Assembly: GCF_001614315.2 (NCBI RefSeq)
Contig: NZ_LVEG02000017.1
Coordinates: forward strand, 96,369 to 160,368
Reading direction: 5' to 3'
From: Halofilum ochraceum
GTDB taxonomy: Bacteria > Pseudomonadota > Gammaproteobacteria > XJ16 > Halofilaceae
DNA: 64,000 nucleotides
In this document: in pieces, positions 31,550-38,835 of the stretch
Layout of the letters: every line of letters starts with the position of its first letter
How positions within the stretch are numbered: position 1 is the stretch's first letter
The notes under the pieces: generated by a model
What the model was told of the DNA's origin: nothing
Database searches by the model: none
What the model saw: the letters and a program-made list of their open reading frames with translations, nothing else
Translations under genes and position numbers: made by a program

Positions 31550-31682
31550 GGGCCAAGGGCCAAGGGCCAAGGGCCAAGGGCCAAGGGCCAAGGGCCAAGG
31601 GCCAAGGGCCAAGGGCCAAGGGCCAAGGGCCAAGGGCCAAGGGCGAAGGGCGAAGGGCGAAGGGCCAAGGGCGAAGGGCTGA
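31550..31682. repeat. Heptanucleotide tandem array, unit GGGCCAA
   Basis: Nineteen 7-base units: thirteen GGGCCAA, three GGGCGAA, one GGGCCAA, one GGGCGAA and a final decayed GGGCTGA. The near-perfect identity of the first thirteen points to recent expansion. It lies just upstream of the rplU promoter. Confidence 0.95.
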
Positions 31683-31693
31683 GGCAACAGTGT

Positions 31694-31826
31694 GTAGGCC
31701 GGCCTTCCCCGGCGCCCGTAGCATTTCCGGCATGCACTGGCATCCGCCGCCGGGGAATGCCGGCATTGCGCAGTGACAGCTCCCGGGCCGATATCCACCG
31801 CCGCGGACCGCGCAAAGCCGGCCTAC
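31694..31826. repeat. GTAGGCCGG palindrome pair
   Basis: GTAGGCCGGCCTTCCCCGG at the left and AAAGCCGGCCTAC at the right, facing each other about 100 bases apart. Same family as 12312, 42677 and 59338. Confidence 0.7.
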
Positions 31827-31873
31827 GTCCGGTCGCGGACCGTTGGCTCCCTCCATCCGGCCACCCCATACCC

Positions 31874-32013
31874 GTAGGCGCGTTTTCGCCGAAGGCGAAC
31901 GCGCGCGCGATCCTCGGCACGACGACGGATCCCACGTGCTCGACACCATGGCTCCGTGGCGCACCGCGCGCATCCGAACGGCGCTCAACCGCGCCGCTCG
32001 AAGACGCGCCTAC
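31874..32013. repeat. GTAGGCGCG palindrome pair
   Basis: GTAGGCGCGTTTTCGCCGAA, then GGCGAACGCGC, forms a long hairpin with a GTAG foot. The facing partner ends GACGCGCCTAC. Related copies are at 46534, 59145 and 63946. Confidence 0.7.
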
Positions 32014-32033
32014 GAATTCGGGATCACGCCACC

Positions 32034-32082
32034 TTCGCCCTTCGCCCTTCGCCCTTCGCCCTTCGCCCTTCGCCCTTCGCCC
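32034..32082. repeat. Heptanucleotide tandem array, unit TTCGCCC
   Basis: Seven perfect units of TTCGCCC. This is the reverse complement of GGGCGAA, the variant unit of the array at 31550, so the two arrays form an inverted pair around the repeat-filled gap. It ends eight bases before the ispB -35 box. Confidence 0.95.
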
Positions 32083-32090
32083 TCTTCCAG

Positions 32091-32119
32091 TTGACACCCC
32101 GGGGACCCCTTCGCACAAT
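32091..32119 (+). promoter_or_regulatory. Sigma-70 promoter of ispB
   Basis: TTGACA at 32091-32096, 17 bases, then CACAAT at 32114-32119. Transcription would start near 32126, 23 bases before the ATG. The -35 box is perfect; the -10 box has two mismatches to TATAAT. Confidence 0.75.
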
Positions 32120-32148
32120 CCGCCCACCTTCCCTGTCGGGCAGCCCCG

Positions 32149-33117
32149 ATGCAATTCGACGCCATTCAGGCGCTCGTCGATGCGGATATGGACGCCGTCG
32201 ACGGCACGATCAGTGACCGACTGCGTTCCGACGTCGTCCTGATCAACCAGCTCGGCCAGTATATCGTCAGCAATGGCGGTAAACGGCTGCGTCCGCGCCT
32301 CGTCCTGCTCGCGGCGGGCGCGGCCGGTTACGGGGGGCGTGCACACATCCCGCTGGCGGCCGTCATCGAGTTCATCCATACGGCGACGCTGCTGCACGAT
32401 GATGTCGTCGATGCCTCGGATATGCGCCGCGGGCAGCGTACGGCGAACGCGCTCTGGGGCAACGAGGCCGCCGTGCTGGTCGGCGATTTCCTCTACTCGC
32501 GCTCGTTCGAGATGATGGTCGAGATCGGCAGCATGCGCGTGATGGAGATCCTCTCCCACACGACCAACACCATCGCCGAGGGCGAGGTGATGCAGCTGCT
32601 CAACATCCACGATGCCGACACCACCGAGGAACGGTATCTGGACATCATCCGTTCGAAGACCGCCAAGCTGTTCGAGGCCGCCGTGCGCCTCGGGGGCGTT
32701 CTGGCCGGGGTCGACGAGGCGACCGAGCGCGCGCTGGCCCGTTATGGCATGCACCTGGGTACGGCCTTCCAGGTCATCGACGATGTCCTGGATTACAGTG
32801 CCGAGGCCGGGGAGATGGGCAAGAACGTCGGTGACGACCTGGCCGAAGGGAAGCCCACGCTGCCGTTGATCCACGTGATTCAGCAGGGCGAGGCCGCCGA
32901 CGCGGCGATCATGCGCGAGGCGATCGAGCAGGGCGGCGTCGAGCGCGTCGACGCCGTCACCGAGATCCTCGAGCGCACCGGTGCGATCGAGTATGCCCGC
33001 ACCCAGGCGCGCGCCGAGGCGGACCTGGCCCTGGCCGAACTGGACGTCCTGCCGGGCGGCCCCTATCGCGACGCGCTCGCCGGGCTCGCCGACGTGGCGG
33101 TCAATCGTACCGCCTGA
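32149..33117 (+). CDS. ispB: Octaprenyl diphosphate synthase (polyprenyl synthetase)
   Basis: A 322-residue enzyme that extends farnesyl diphosphate to the long side chain of ubiquinone. The first Asp-rich motif is L-L-H-D-D-V-V-D with M-R-R-G, and the second is V-I-D-D-V-L-D-Y. N-G-G-K-R-L-R-P-R marks the diphosphate site. Length matches IspB. Position divergent to rplU-rpmA is the usual gammaproteobacterial order; only the intergenic region is unusually long. Confidence 0.95.
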   Translation: MQFDAIQALVDADMDAVDGTISDRLRSDVVLINQLGQYIVSNGGKRLRPRLVLLAAGAAGYGGRAHIPLAAVIEFIHTATLLHDDVVDASDMRRGQRTANALWGNEAAVLVGDFLYSRSFEMMVEIGSMRVMEILSHTTNTIAEGEVMQLLNIHDADTTEERYLDIIRSKTAKLFEAAVRLGGVLAGVDEATERALARYGMHLGTAFQVIDDVLDYSAEAGEMGKNVGDDLAEGKPTLPLIHVIQQGEAADAAIMREAIEQGGVERVDAVTEILERTGAIEYARTQARAEADLALAELDVLPGGPYRDALAGLADVAVNRTA

Positions 33118-33131
33118 GCGTTCGCGGGCCA

Positions 33132-33207
33132 TCGCAAGCAAGCTCGCTCCTGCAGGTCAATTTACGCCGCGATGGCAGGGTTCATGTAGGAGCGAGCTTG
33201 CTCGCGA
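33132..33207. repeat. GTAGGAGCGAGC pair, outward-facing
   Basis: TCGCAAGCAAGCTCGCTCC is followed 30 bases later by GTAGGAGCGAGCTTGCTCGC. The order is inverted compared with the 15927 pair, so the two GTAG feet lie inside the pair. It fills the tail-to-tail gap between ispB and the fructosamine-kinase gene. Confidence 0.8.
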
Positions 33208-33264
33208 TCGTCAGGCCGCGGCGACATCTACCACGACGACGCCCGCGCGAGCCCCGGGGCCACG

Positions 33265-34164
33265 TCATGAACCATTGCCCACCTCCGCCAGCAGTCGGTC
33301 GATCATCCGCGCGCTCTGCGGGACATAGCCGCCGCCGAACAGGTGCGCATGATTGAGCACATGGTAGAGGTTGTAGAGTTCCCGTCGCACCGGGTACCCG
33401 GGCTCAAGCGGCCACGCCTCGCAATAGGCCGACCAGAACGCATCCGGTAATCCCCCGAACAGCTCCGTCATCGCGAGATCGGCCTCCCGGTCGCCGAAAT
33501 ACACCGCCGGATCGAACACGACCCCGCGCCCGTCCCGATCGTAGGCCTGATTCCCGCTCCAGAGATCGCCGTGCAGCAGCGACGGCGGCGGCTGGTGCCC
33601 ACCGAATAATTCGTCGAGCCGCCCGGCCAGCCGCCGCCCGCGGTCCACAAGCGCCGCATGGCCGTCGGCGGCCGCCAGTTCGAGTTGATGGCCGAGGCGC
33701 CGCTCGCGCCAGAATGTCACCCAGTCCTCGTGCGGGCCATTCGGCTGCTCGGTCGTGCCGATCCAGTTGTCGTGATCGAGCCCGAACGCCTCCCCTTGGT
33801 ACGCGTGCATCCGGGCGAGTTCGTGGCCGTATCCGGCGGCGTCCCCGCTGGGCTGCAGGTCGAGATATTCCGTCATCAGCCAGGCACGCCCGTGCGCGAC
33901 GCCGTGGCCGAGCACCCGTGGCACCCTCGGTCCATCGGCGGCGGCCAGCTGTTTCAGACCGTACGCCTCCGCCGCGAGCATCGGGCCGTGGTCTCCGGAA
34001 TTGGCTTTGAGGAACAGCGCGCGGCCATCGCCCGCCGTCACGCGGGCCGTCTCATGGATGCAGCCGCCGGCGACCGGACGCGCCTGCCGCAGCGGTCCGG
34101 CGATGCCGGCGGGCTCCAGTGCCTGCGCGATCGCGTCGAGGAATCGTTTATCCGCTTGCGTCAT
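33265..34164 (-). CDS. Fructosamine/ketosamine-3-kinase family protein
   Basis: A 299-residue APH-fold kinase with V-A-G-G-C-I-H-E-T at the start, an A-x-x-Y-G-L-K-Q-L segment, the catalytic L-L-H-G-D-L-W-S-G-N and V-F-D-P-A-V-Y-F-G-D-R-E-A-D. These motifs define the YniA/FN3K family, which phosphorylates ketosamines so that glycated proteins can be repaired. The start is M-T-Q-A-D-K at 34164. Confidence 0.9.
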   Translation of the reverse strand: MTQADKRFLDAIAQALEPAGIAGPLRQARPVAGGCIHETARVTAGDGRALFLKANSGDHGPMLAAEAYGLKQLAAADGPRVPRVLGHGVAHGRAWLMTEYLDLQPSGDAAGYGHELARMHAYQGEAFGLDHDNWIGTTEQPNGPHEDWVTFWRERRLGHQLELAAADGHAALVDRGRRLAGRLDELFGGHQPPPSLLHGDLWSGNQAYDRDGRGVVFDPAVYFGDREADLAMTELFGGLPDAFWSAYCEAWPLEPGYPVRRELYNLYHVLNHAHLFGGGYVPQSARMIDRLLAEVGNGS

Positions 34165-34276
34165 GGGTGCATGATCAGTGACGCACGGCTCTTTGTCAGC
34201 CGCTTGCAGGCGCGTGGGGCGATGCGAATAATTTTCGCCCTGATTGACGTATATCACCGGACCACGGGAGAGATTC

Positions 34277-35395
34277 ATGGACTCCGGGCAACTGCGCGAA
34301 CGTGCGCGCGAACTGCTGGCGAATGCGGATGTGCGCATCAACGGCGACCGCGCCAGCGATATCCGCGTACACGACGAACGGCTGTACGCGCGCGTCTTCG
34401 CCCAGGGATCGCTCGGCTTCGGTGAGGCCTACATGGACGGCTGGTGGGATAGCGACGATATCGCCGGGCTGACCTACCGGCTGTTGCGCGCGCAAGTGTA
34501 CGAGGCGGTTCAGCCCTGGCGGGACCTGCCACGGGTGTTGGCGGCGCATCTGCTGAACTGGCAGACACCGCGGCGCATTCGCCGGGTCGCCGAACAGCAC
34601 TACGACATCGGCAATGAACTCTACGACCGGATGCTGGGCCTTTATCCGGTCTACTCCTGCGGCTACTGGCGCGAGGCCGATCGTCTCGACGATGCCCAGT
34701 ACGCGAAGATCGATCTGATCTGCCGCAAATTGGGTATCGAACCCGGGATGCGGGTGCTCGATATCGGTTGCGGCTGGGGCGCTGCCGCGCGTCATATTGC
34801 CGAACGATACGGCGCCGAGGTGGTCGGCGTGACCATTTCGAGCGAGCAGGTCGACTATGGGCGGCAGCTCTGTGACGGTCTGCCGGTGGATATCCGTCTG
34901 CAGGACTATCGGTCCGTGGACGAGCGCTTCGACCGGATTCTCTCGGTCGGCATGTTCGAGCACGTCGGTTACAAAAACTACCGGAATTTCATGCAGGTAG
35001 CCTCACGCTGCCTGGACCCGGACGGCCTCTTCCTGCTCCACACGATCGGCAACAACCAGTCCTCGGCGACCACGGATCCGTGGATCGAGAAATACATCTT
35101 CCCGAACTCGATGGTCCCTTCTGCGAAACAGATCACACAATCGGCTGAAGGGCACTTCATAATCGAGGACTGGCACAATTTCGGCACCGATTATGATCTG
35201 ACGTTGCAGGCGTGGTTCGCGAATTTCGACGCGCACTGGCCCGAACTGGCCACGGATTACGGCGATCGCTTCTACCGGATGTGGAAGTTCTATCTGCTGT
35301 CCTGCGCCGGTTCGTTCCGGGCGCGTCAGAACCACCTCTGGCAGATCGTCCTGTCGCCGCGGGGCCAGGTCGGTGGCTATCTTTCGCTGCGCTGA
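34277..35395 (+). CDS. cfa: Cyclopropane-fatty-acyl-phospholipid synthase
   Basis: A 372-residue enzyme that methylenates unsaturated lipid chains with S-adenosylmethionine. The SAM site is V-L-D-I-G-C-G-W-G; also present are Q-H-Y-D-I-G-N, Y-S-C-G-Y-W and F-E-H-V-G, and near the end C-A-G-S-F-R-A-R-Q. ATG 34277 has GGGAG upstream; a TTG 33 bases earlier is less likely. It modifies the inner membrane in stress and stationary phase. Confidence 0.93.
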   Translation: MDSGQLRERARELLANADVRINGDRASDIRVHDERLYARVFAQGSLGFGEAYMDGWWDSDDIAGLTYRLLRAQVYEAVQPWRDLPRVLAAHLLNWQTPRRIRRVAEQHYDIGNELYDRMLGLYPVYSCGYWREADRLDDAQYAKIDLICRKLGIEPGMRVLDIGCGWGAAARHIAERYGAEVVGVTISSEQVDYGRQLCDGLPVDIRLQDYRSVDERFDRILSVGMFEHVGYKNYRNFMQVASRCLDPDGLFLLHTIGNNQSSATTDPWIEKYIFPNSMVPSAKQITQSAEGHFIIEDWHNFGTDYDLTLQAWFANFDAHWPELATDYGDRFYRMWKFYLLSCAGSFRARQNHLWQIVLSPRGQVGGYLSLR

Positions 35396-35453
35396 CTGAG
35401 TGCAGTGGTCGGGGGAACGCGGGGTGGTGTCGCGCCTCGCGGGGGAGAAAAAA

Positions 35454-36776
35454 ATGGATAAATCCCAGCGCGCGGTCATCGCACCGCTTGTACTCATCCT
35501 GCTGTGTCTGTGGATGCCGGCGGCGTCCGCTGAAGAGCCCGCTTACGATCAGCTGCCGGACGACCGCGTGCTCTACATCGCGCCGGGTCAGTCGCTCTCG
35601 GCACTGGTGCAGCGTCTGTATCCACAGCGGCCCGGCCGCTGGGCCGAGATCCGTTCCTGGATCGTAAGCAACAACCCGCACGCGTTCGTCGATGGCGACC
35701 CGGCCCGCCTGCGCGCCGACGTGCGGGTGAAACTGCCTGGCGCCGCCGAACTGGCCGAGCGGGACCCGTACAGTCTGGCGCCGGCACAGGATGCCGATGC
35801 CGATGCGGACCCGGCGCTCGAGTTTCGCGATCGTTATGTATTCGTCGATCCCGCCCAGTCACTGAGAGAGCTGGTGCCCCATCTGTATCCCGGCCAGCGC
35901 GAGCGCTGGGGCGAGATCATTGACGCCATCCTGGCGCGTAACGACGACCGCCTCGCGGATATGGATGGTGACAACCGCATCGACCGCGGCACGCGCCTGC
36001 GCATACCCGAGGCCCCGGCCGCTCGGCGTGCGACCGACTCCGGTGCCGAAGCCGAGCCCGAGTCCGAAGCGGCGCCGGTGGAGCCGGCGGTCGCGAAGGT
36101 CGTCCGCCGGAGCGGGGAACTGTACGCCGTCGACGGCGCCGATCGCCGGCGCGAACTGAAAGCCGACGATCCGGTCCGTCGCGGCGATACGCTGCACACC
36201 GGTGAGGCCGGCCGCGCGGAAATCGAGTTCCGCGATGGGGAGCGCGTATTCCTGCGCCCCGGAAGCCGCATGCGGGTCCGGGACTGGCAGCTGCCCGAGA
36301 CCGGGCCGGGCACGCGCGTGGTCGAACTGCTCGAAGGTGGCCTGCGCGCGATCACCGGGGCGATCGGCAATCGTGATGCGGACACCTACCGCACCGTCTC
36401 CCAACAGACGACGCTCGGGATCCGCGGTACCGAATACACCCTTCGGATCTGTGCGAGGGATGAGTGCCGGGTCGACGGCGCCGATTCGGATGCCCTGCGC
36501 GCGGGGCTCTATGTCGGCGTCGACGCGGGCCGCGTGAGTCTCCTGAACGAGTCCGGCGAGACCACGGTGGAGGCAGGCCAGCTGCGATATGTCGCCGGCC
36601 CGGCCAGCGCCCCGGTGGAGGCGGGCCCCGAAGCGACCGACATCCTCTACACCGAGGCCGAACAGGCGGAGCGTGCAGAAGAGGCGACGGCCGAGGCCGC
36701 CGCGGAAGCCGAGGACGAAGGCACCCACTGGGGGTGGGTCATCCTCGGCATCGTCCTCCTCGGTGCAGCGCTCTGA
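35454..36776 (+). CDS. FecR-domain exported protein with tandem LysM/FimV-like N-terminal repeats
   Basis: A 440-residue protein with a signal peptide (about 1-26). Two similar segments (about 38-95 and 120-185) share the pattern Y-I-A-P-G-Q-S-L-x-x-L-V and W-x-E-I, followed by D-R-x-R-L-R-I-P; they look like FimV/LysM-type modules. A FecR domain (about 210-330) contains G-E-A-G-R-A-E-I-E-F and T-T-L-G-I-R-G-T-E-Y. A hydrophobic helix ends the chain. No sigma factor or TonB receptor lies beside it, so it is not a classical FecIR system; a cell-envelope role is likelier. ATG 35454 has a GGGGGAG ribosome site. Confidence 0.75.
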   Translation: MDKSQRAVIAPLVLILLCLWMPAASAEEPAYDQLPDDRVLYIAPGQSLSALVQRLYPQRPGRWAEIRSWIVSNNPHAFVDGDPARLRADVRVKLPGAAELAERDPYSLAPAQDADADADPALEFRDRYVFVDPAQSLRELVPHLYPGQRERWGEIIDAILARNDDRLADMDGDNRIDRGTRLRIPEAPAARRATDSGAEAEPESEAAPVEPAVAKVVRRSGELYAVDGADRRRELKADDPVRRGDTLHTGEAGRAEIEFRDGERVFLRPGSRMRVRDWQLPETGPGTRVVELLEGGLRAITGAIGNRDADTYRTVSQQTTLGIRGTEYTLRICARDECRVDGADSDALRAGLYVGVDAGRVSLLNESGETTVEAGQLRYVAGPASAPVEAGPEATDILYTEAEQAERAEEATAEAAAEAEDEGTHWGWVILGIVLLGAAL

Positions 36777-36805
36777 TCCTGTCGTAGCCTGGATACGCTG
36801 ACTTT

Positions 36806-37015
36806 GGTTCTCGCCAAGCCGCGGAGGGCGCCAAGGGACGCAAAGGAATCGGCGTAAAGAGAGTCGGCCGGCTCGGATCGAGTGGGATCGCCGGTCCCTG
36901 CAAGACCGTCGGGGTTTTTACACAGGCTCTTCCAGCCCGACAAATCGAGGGCTCCGAGTGTCGGGCTGGAAGCCCGACCTACAGGACTCCCGCTCGCCGC
37001 GCCTTGGCGAGAACC
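36806..37015. repeat. Nested inverted-repeat element (TTCTCGCCAAG arms, TCGGGCT inside)
   Basis: The outer arms are GGTTCTCGCCAAGCCGCG at 36806 and the inverted CGCGCCTTGGCGAGAACC ending 37015. Inside is the GTAG-footed family: TCCAGCCCGACA near 36930 and GGCTGGAAGCCCGACCTAC ending about 36982. It fills the convergent gap between the FecR gene and the HNH gene, which otherwise holds nothing. Confidence 0.75.
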
Positions 37016-37077
37016 CTCAGGAACACGGCCAATGCAGCCCCGAACCGCAAGCCCCGCCGACGCGGGTCCGGATGCCC

Positions 37078-37428
37078 TCACCGGCGCCCTTTCATGCGCC
37101 GCCCCATGGGTGGCCGGAAATCCGGTGGCTTGTCGGCGATCCAGTCTACGAACCGGGCGATCGCCGGGTCTTCCCGCAGACTTTCGAGCGTGTTGTACTC
37201 GCGCTCGAGCGTTTTCTCCGTGAACACCGCGTGCACATGGTCATGGCAGGGGCGGCACAGCCAGGCGATGCGGTGGGTCACGTCGCTGCGGTCGAAATCG
37301 CGCTTGTTGCGACGGTTGGAATGCCGCGTGCGCGGCACCAGATGGTGGCGCGTCAGGCGGTCGACATGACGCCCGCAGAGTTCGCATCGGCCCGGTTCCG
37401 CTGCACCCATCACTGCACTCGGCTCCAT
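37078..37428 (-). CDS. HNH-type nuclease-like protein
   Basis: A 116-residue protein with the zinc finger C-E-L-C and C-R-P-C-H, and the H-H-L-V-P-R core of HNH-fold proteins, followed by H-D-H-V-H-A-V-F. The C-terminal half is helical. Small stand-alone HNH proteins are common and their targets usually unknown. ATG 37410 is an alternative start. It is divergent to the SDR gene with under 40 bases between them, so the promoters must overlap. Confidence 0.75.
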   Translation of the reverse strand: MEPSAVMGAAEPGRCELCGRHVDRLTRHHLVPRTRHSNRRNKRDFDRSDVTHRIAWLCRPCHDHVHAVFTEKTLEREYNTLESLREDPAIARFVDWIADKPPDFRPPMGRRMKGRR

Positions 37429-37466
37429 TGCACGACGACAGTCCCGGAAGATCCACAGGAGGCGGC

Positions 37467-38147
37467 ATGAGCGGTCACACCATCGCCATCACCGGTGCCA
37501 ACCGCGGTATCGGCCTTGAACTCACACGCCTGTTCATCGCTCGCGGCGATCACGTCATCGCGCTGTGCCGGCGTGCCGGCGATGCCCTTCCCGCCTCCGG
37601 CGCCGAGATCATCGATGGCGTCGACGTGACCTCGGCCGACGATCTGAGGGCCGCCGCCGAGCGGATCGGTGATCGGCATATCGATACCCTGGTCAATGTC
37701 GCCGGCGTCCTCACGTCCGAGGATTTCGATAGCCTCGGCGATCCGGAGGCGGTCAAGCGCATCCTGCGCCAGTACGAGGTCAATGCCCTCGGTCCGCTGC
37801 TGGCGACCCATGCCTTCGCCGGGCATCTGCCGGCCGGCTCGAAGGTGGCATTGATCACCAGCCGCATGGGTTCCATCGGTGACAACGACTCGGGCGGTCA
37901 ATACGGATACCGTATGTCCAAGGCCGCGCTCAACGCCGCGGGCAAATCGCTCTCGATCGACCTCGGCGCCCGGCGCATCGCGGTCGGTATCTTCCACCCC
38001 GGCTTCGTGCGCACGGAGATGACCGGCCACAACGGCCAGCTCGAACCCAGTGAATCGGCCGCGCTGCTGGCCGAGCGGATCGACGAGCTCCAGCTGGAAA
38101 ATGCGGGGCGTTTCCTGCATGCGAACGGGGAGATCCTGCCGTGGTAA
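37467..38147 (+). CDS. Short-chain dehydrogenase/reductase
   Basis: A 226-residue SDR with the cofactor motif I-T-G-A-N-R-G-I-G, N-V-A-G-V-L in place of NNAG, and the catalytic Ser/Tyr/Lys set (S-R-M-G-S and Y-G-Y-R-M-S-K). It resembles the CsgA/C-factor-like subgroup. The substrate is unknown. A perfect AGGAGG lies five bases before ATG 37467. Confidence 0.88.
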   Translation: MSGHTIAITGANRGIGLELTRLFIARGDHVIALCRRAGDALPASGAEIIDGVDVTSADDLRAAAERIGDRHIDTLVNVAGVLTSEDFDSLGDPEAVKRILRQYEVNALGPLLATHAFAGHLPAGSKVALITSRMGSIGDNDSGGQYGYRMSKAALNAAGKSLSIDLGARRIAVGIFHPGFVRTEMTGHNGQLEPSESAALLAERIDELQLENAGRFLHANGEILPW

Positions 38148-38200
38148 CCGGTTCTCGTCGCGCGAGGGTGTACCGGAGTCCGGCGTAGTATACTGAAGGC

Positions 38201-38665
38201 ATGCGAACCGCCCGTATCCTGTTGCTCGTGTTGTCGGCCACCCTGCTGGCCGGATGTGCCACGTTCCGCCCCGAGGCGCCCGAGGTACGGCTCGCCGATC
38301 TTTCGATCGAAAGCATCGGTCTGTTCGAGCAGAGCTACCGGCTCGGTCTGCGCATGCGCAATCCGAACGACCGCGCCCTCGACGTGGAGTCGCTGCGCTT
38401 CGATCTCACACTTTCCGGGCGTTCCTTCGCCGACGGCGTGGCCACCGAGGGCTTCACCTTGCCGGCCGGGGGCGAGGAGCGTGTCGAGGTGGTCGTGCGA
38501 TCCGATCTCGGTTCCGTCCTCGATCTTCTGAGCGATTGGGTCGACGGCAACCGCGCGCTGCCGTATAGACTGAGCGGCGAGGCGCGCCTCGCCGATTGGG
38601 GCGGGATCACTGTTCCTTTCTCGCGCGACGGTCGGCTGGATATACCAGCCGAATCCGGCGAATAG
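38201..38665 (+). CDS. LEA type 2 family lipoprotein
   Basis: A 154-residue lipoprotein with lipobox L-L-A-G-C, followed by a WHy/LEA14-like beta-sandwich (L-R-M-R-N-P-N-D-R-A-L-D-V, then L-S-G-R-S-F-A-D-G). Bacterial members are outer-membrane or periplasmic proteins of unknown role, often linked to stress. A TAGTAT box 26 bases upstream may be its -10 element. Confidence 0.82.
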   Translation: MRTARILLLVLSATLLAGCATFRPEAPEVRLADLSIESIGLFEQSYRLGLRMRNPNDRALDVESLRFDLTLSGRSFADGVATEGFTLPAGGEERVEVVVRSDLGSVLDLLSDWVDGNRALPYRLSGEARLADWGGITVPFSRDGRLDIPAESGE

Positions 38666-38835
38666 CGAAGCGCGAACGGGGGCGTGCGGCTGGCGCTCCC
38701 GTGCGGCTTTCAGGGTTTGCCCTGAAGCCGTATCCGGCGTTAGGTTATTGTCTCAAATGCGGCGCGATGCATGGCTATCGTCGCCGAGTCGGTGAGTGCG
38801 CTGCCCGATGTCCGGGAAAGGATTGCCCCTGAAGG

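Larger units (their letters stand above)
31448..32148. other. 701-base divergent rplU/ispB region packed with nested repeats
   Basis: In order: rplU promoter, a heptamer array (31550-31682), a GTAGGCCGG pair (31694-31826), a GTAGGCGCG pair (31874-32013), a second heptamer array in the opposite sense (32034-32082), and the ispB promoter. Open frames across it code for repetitive Gly-Pro-Arg-Ala-Lys peptides and are artefacts of the repeats. No gene is supported. Confidence 0.8.

Noticed and set aside
31550..32082. CRISPR array
   Set aside because: Units are 7 bases without spacers; no cas genes are present.
31517..32242. Open frame of about 240 residues with Arg-Ala-Lys-Gly-Gln repeats
   Set aside because: It is the translation of the heptamer array and neighbouring repeats, in several frames and both strands, and lies across the ispB promoter.
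35454..36776. FecR anti-sigma/iron signalling protein
   Set aside because: No FecI-type sigma factor or TonB receptor is adjacent, and the N-terminal modules differ from FecR anti-sigma proteins.
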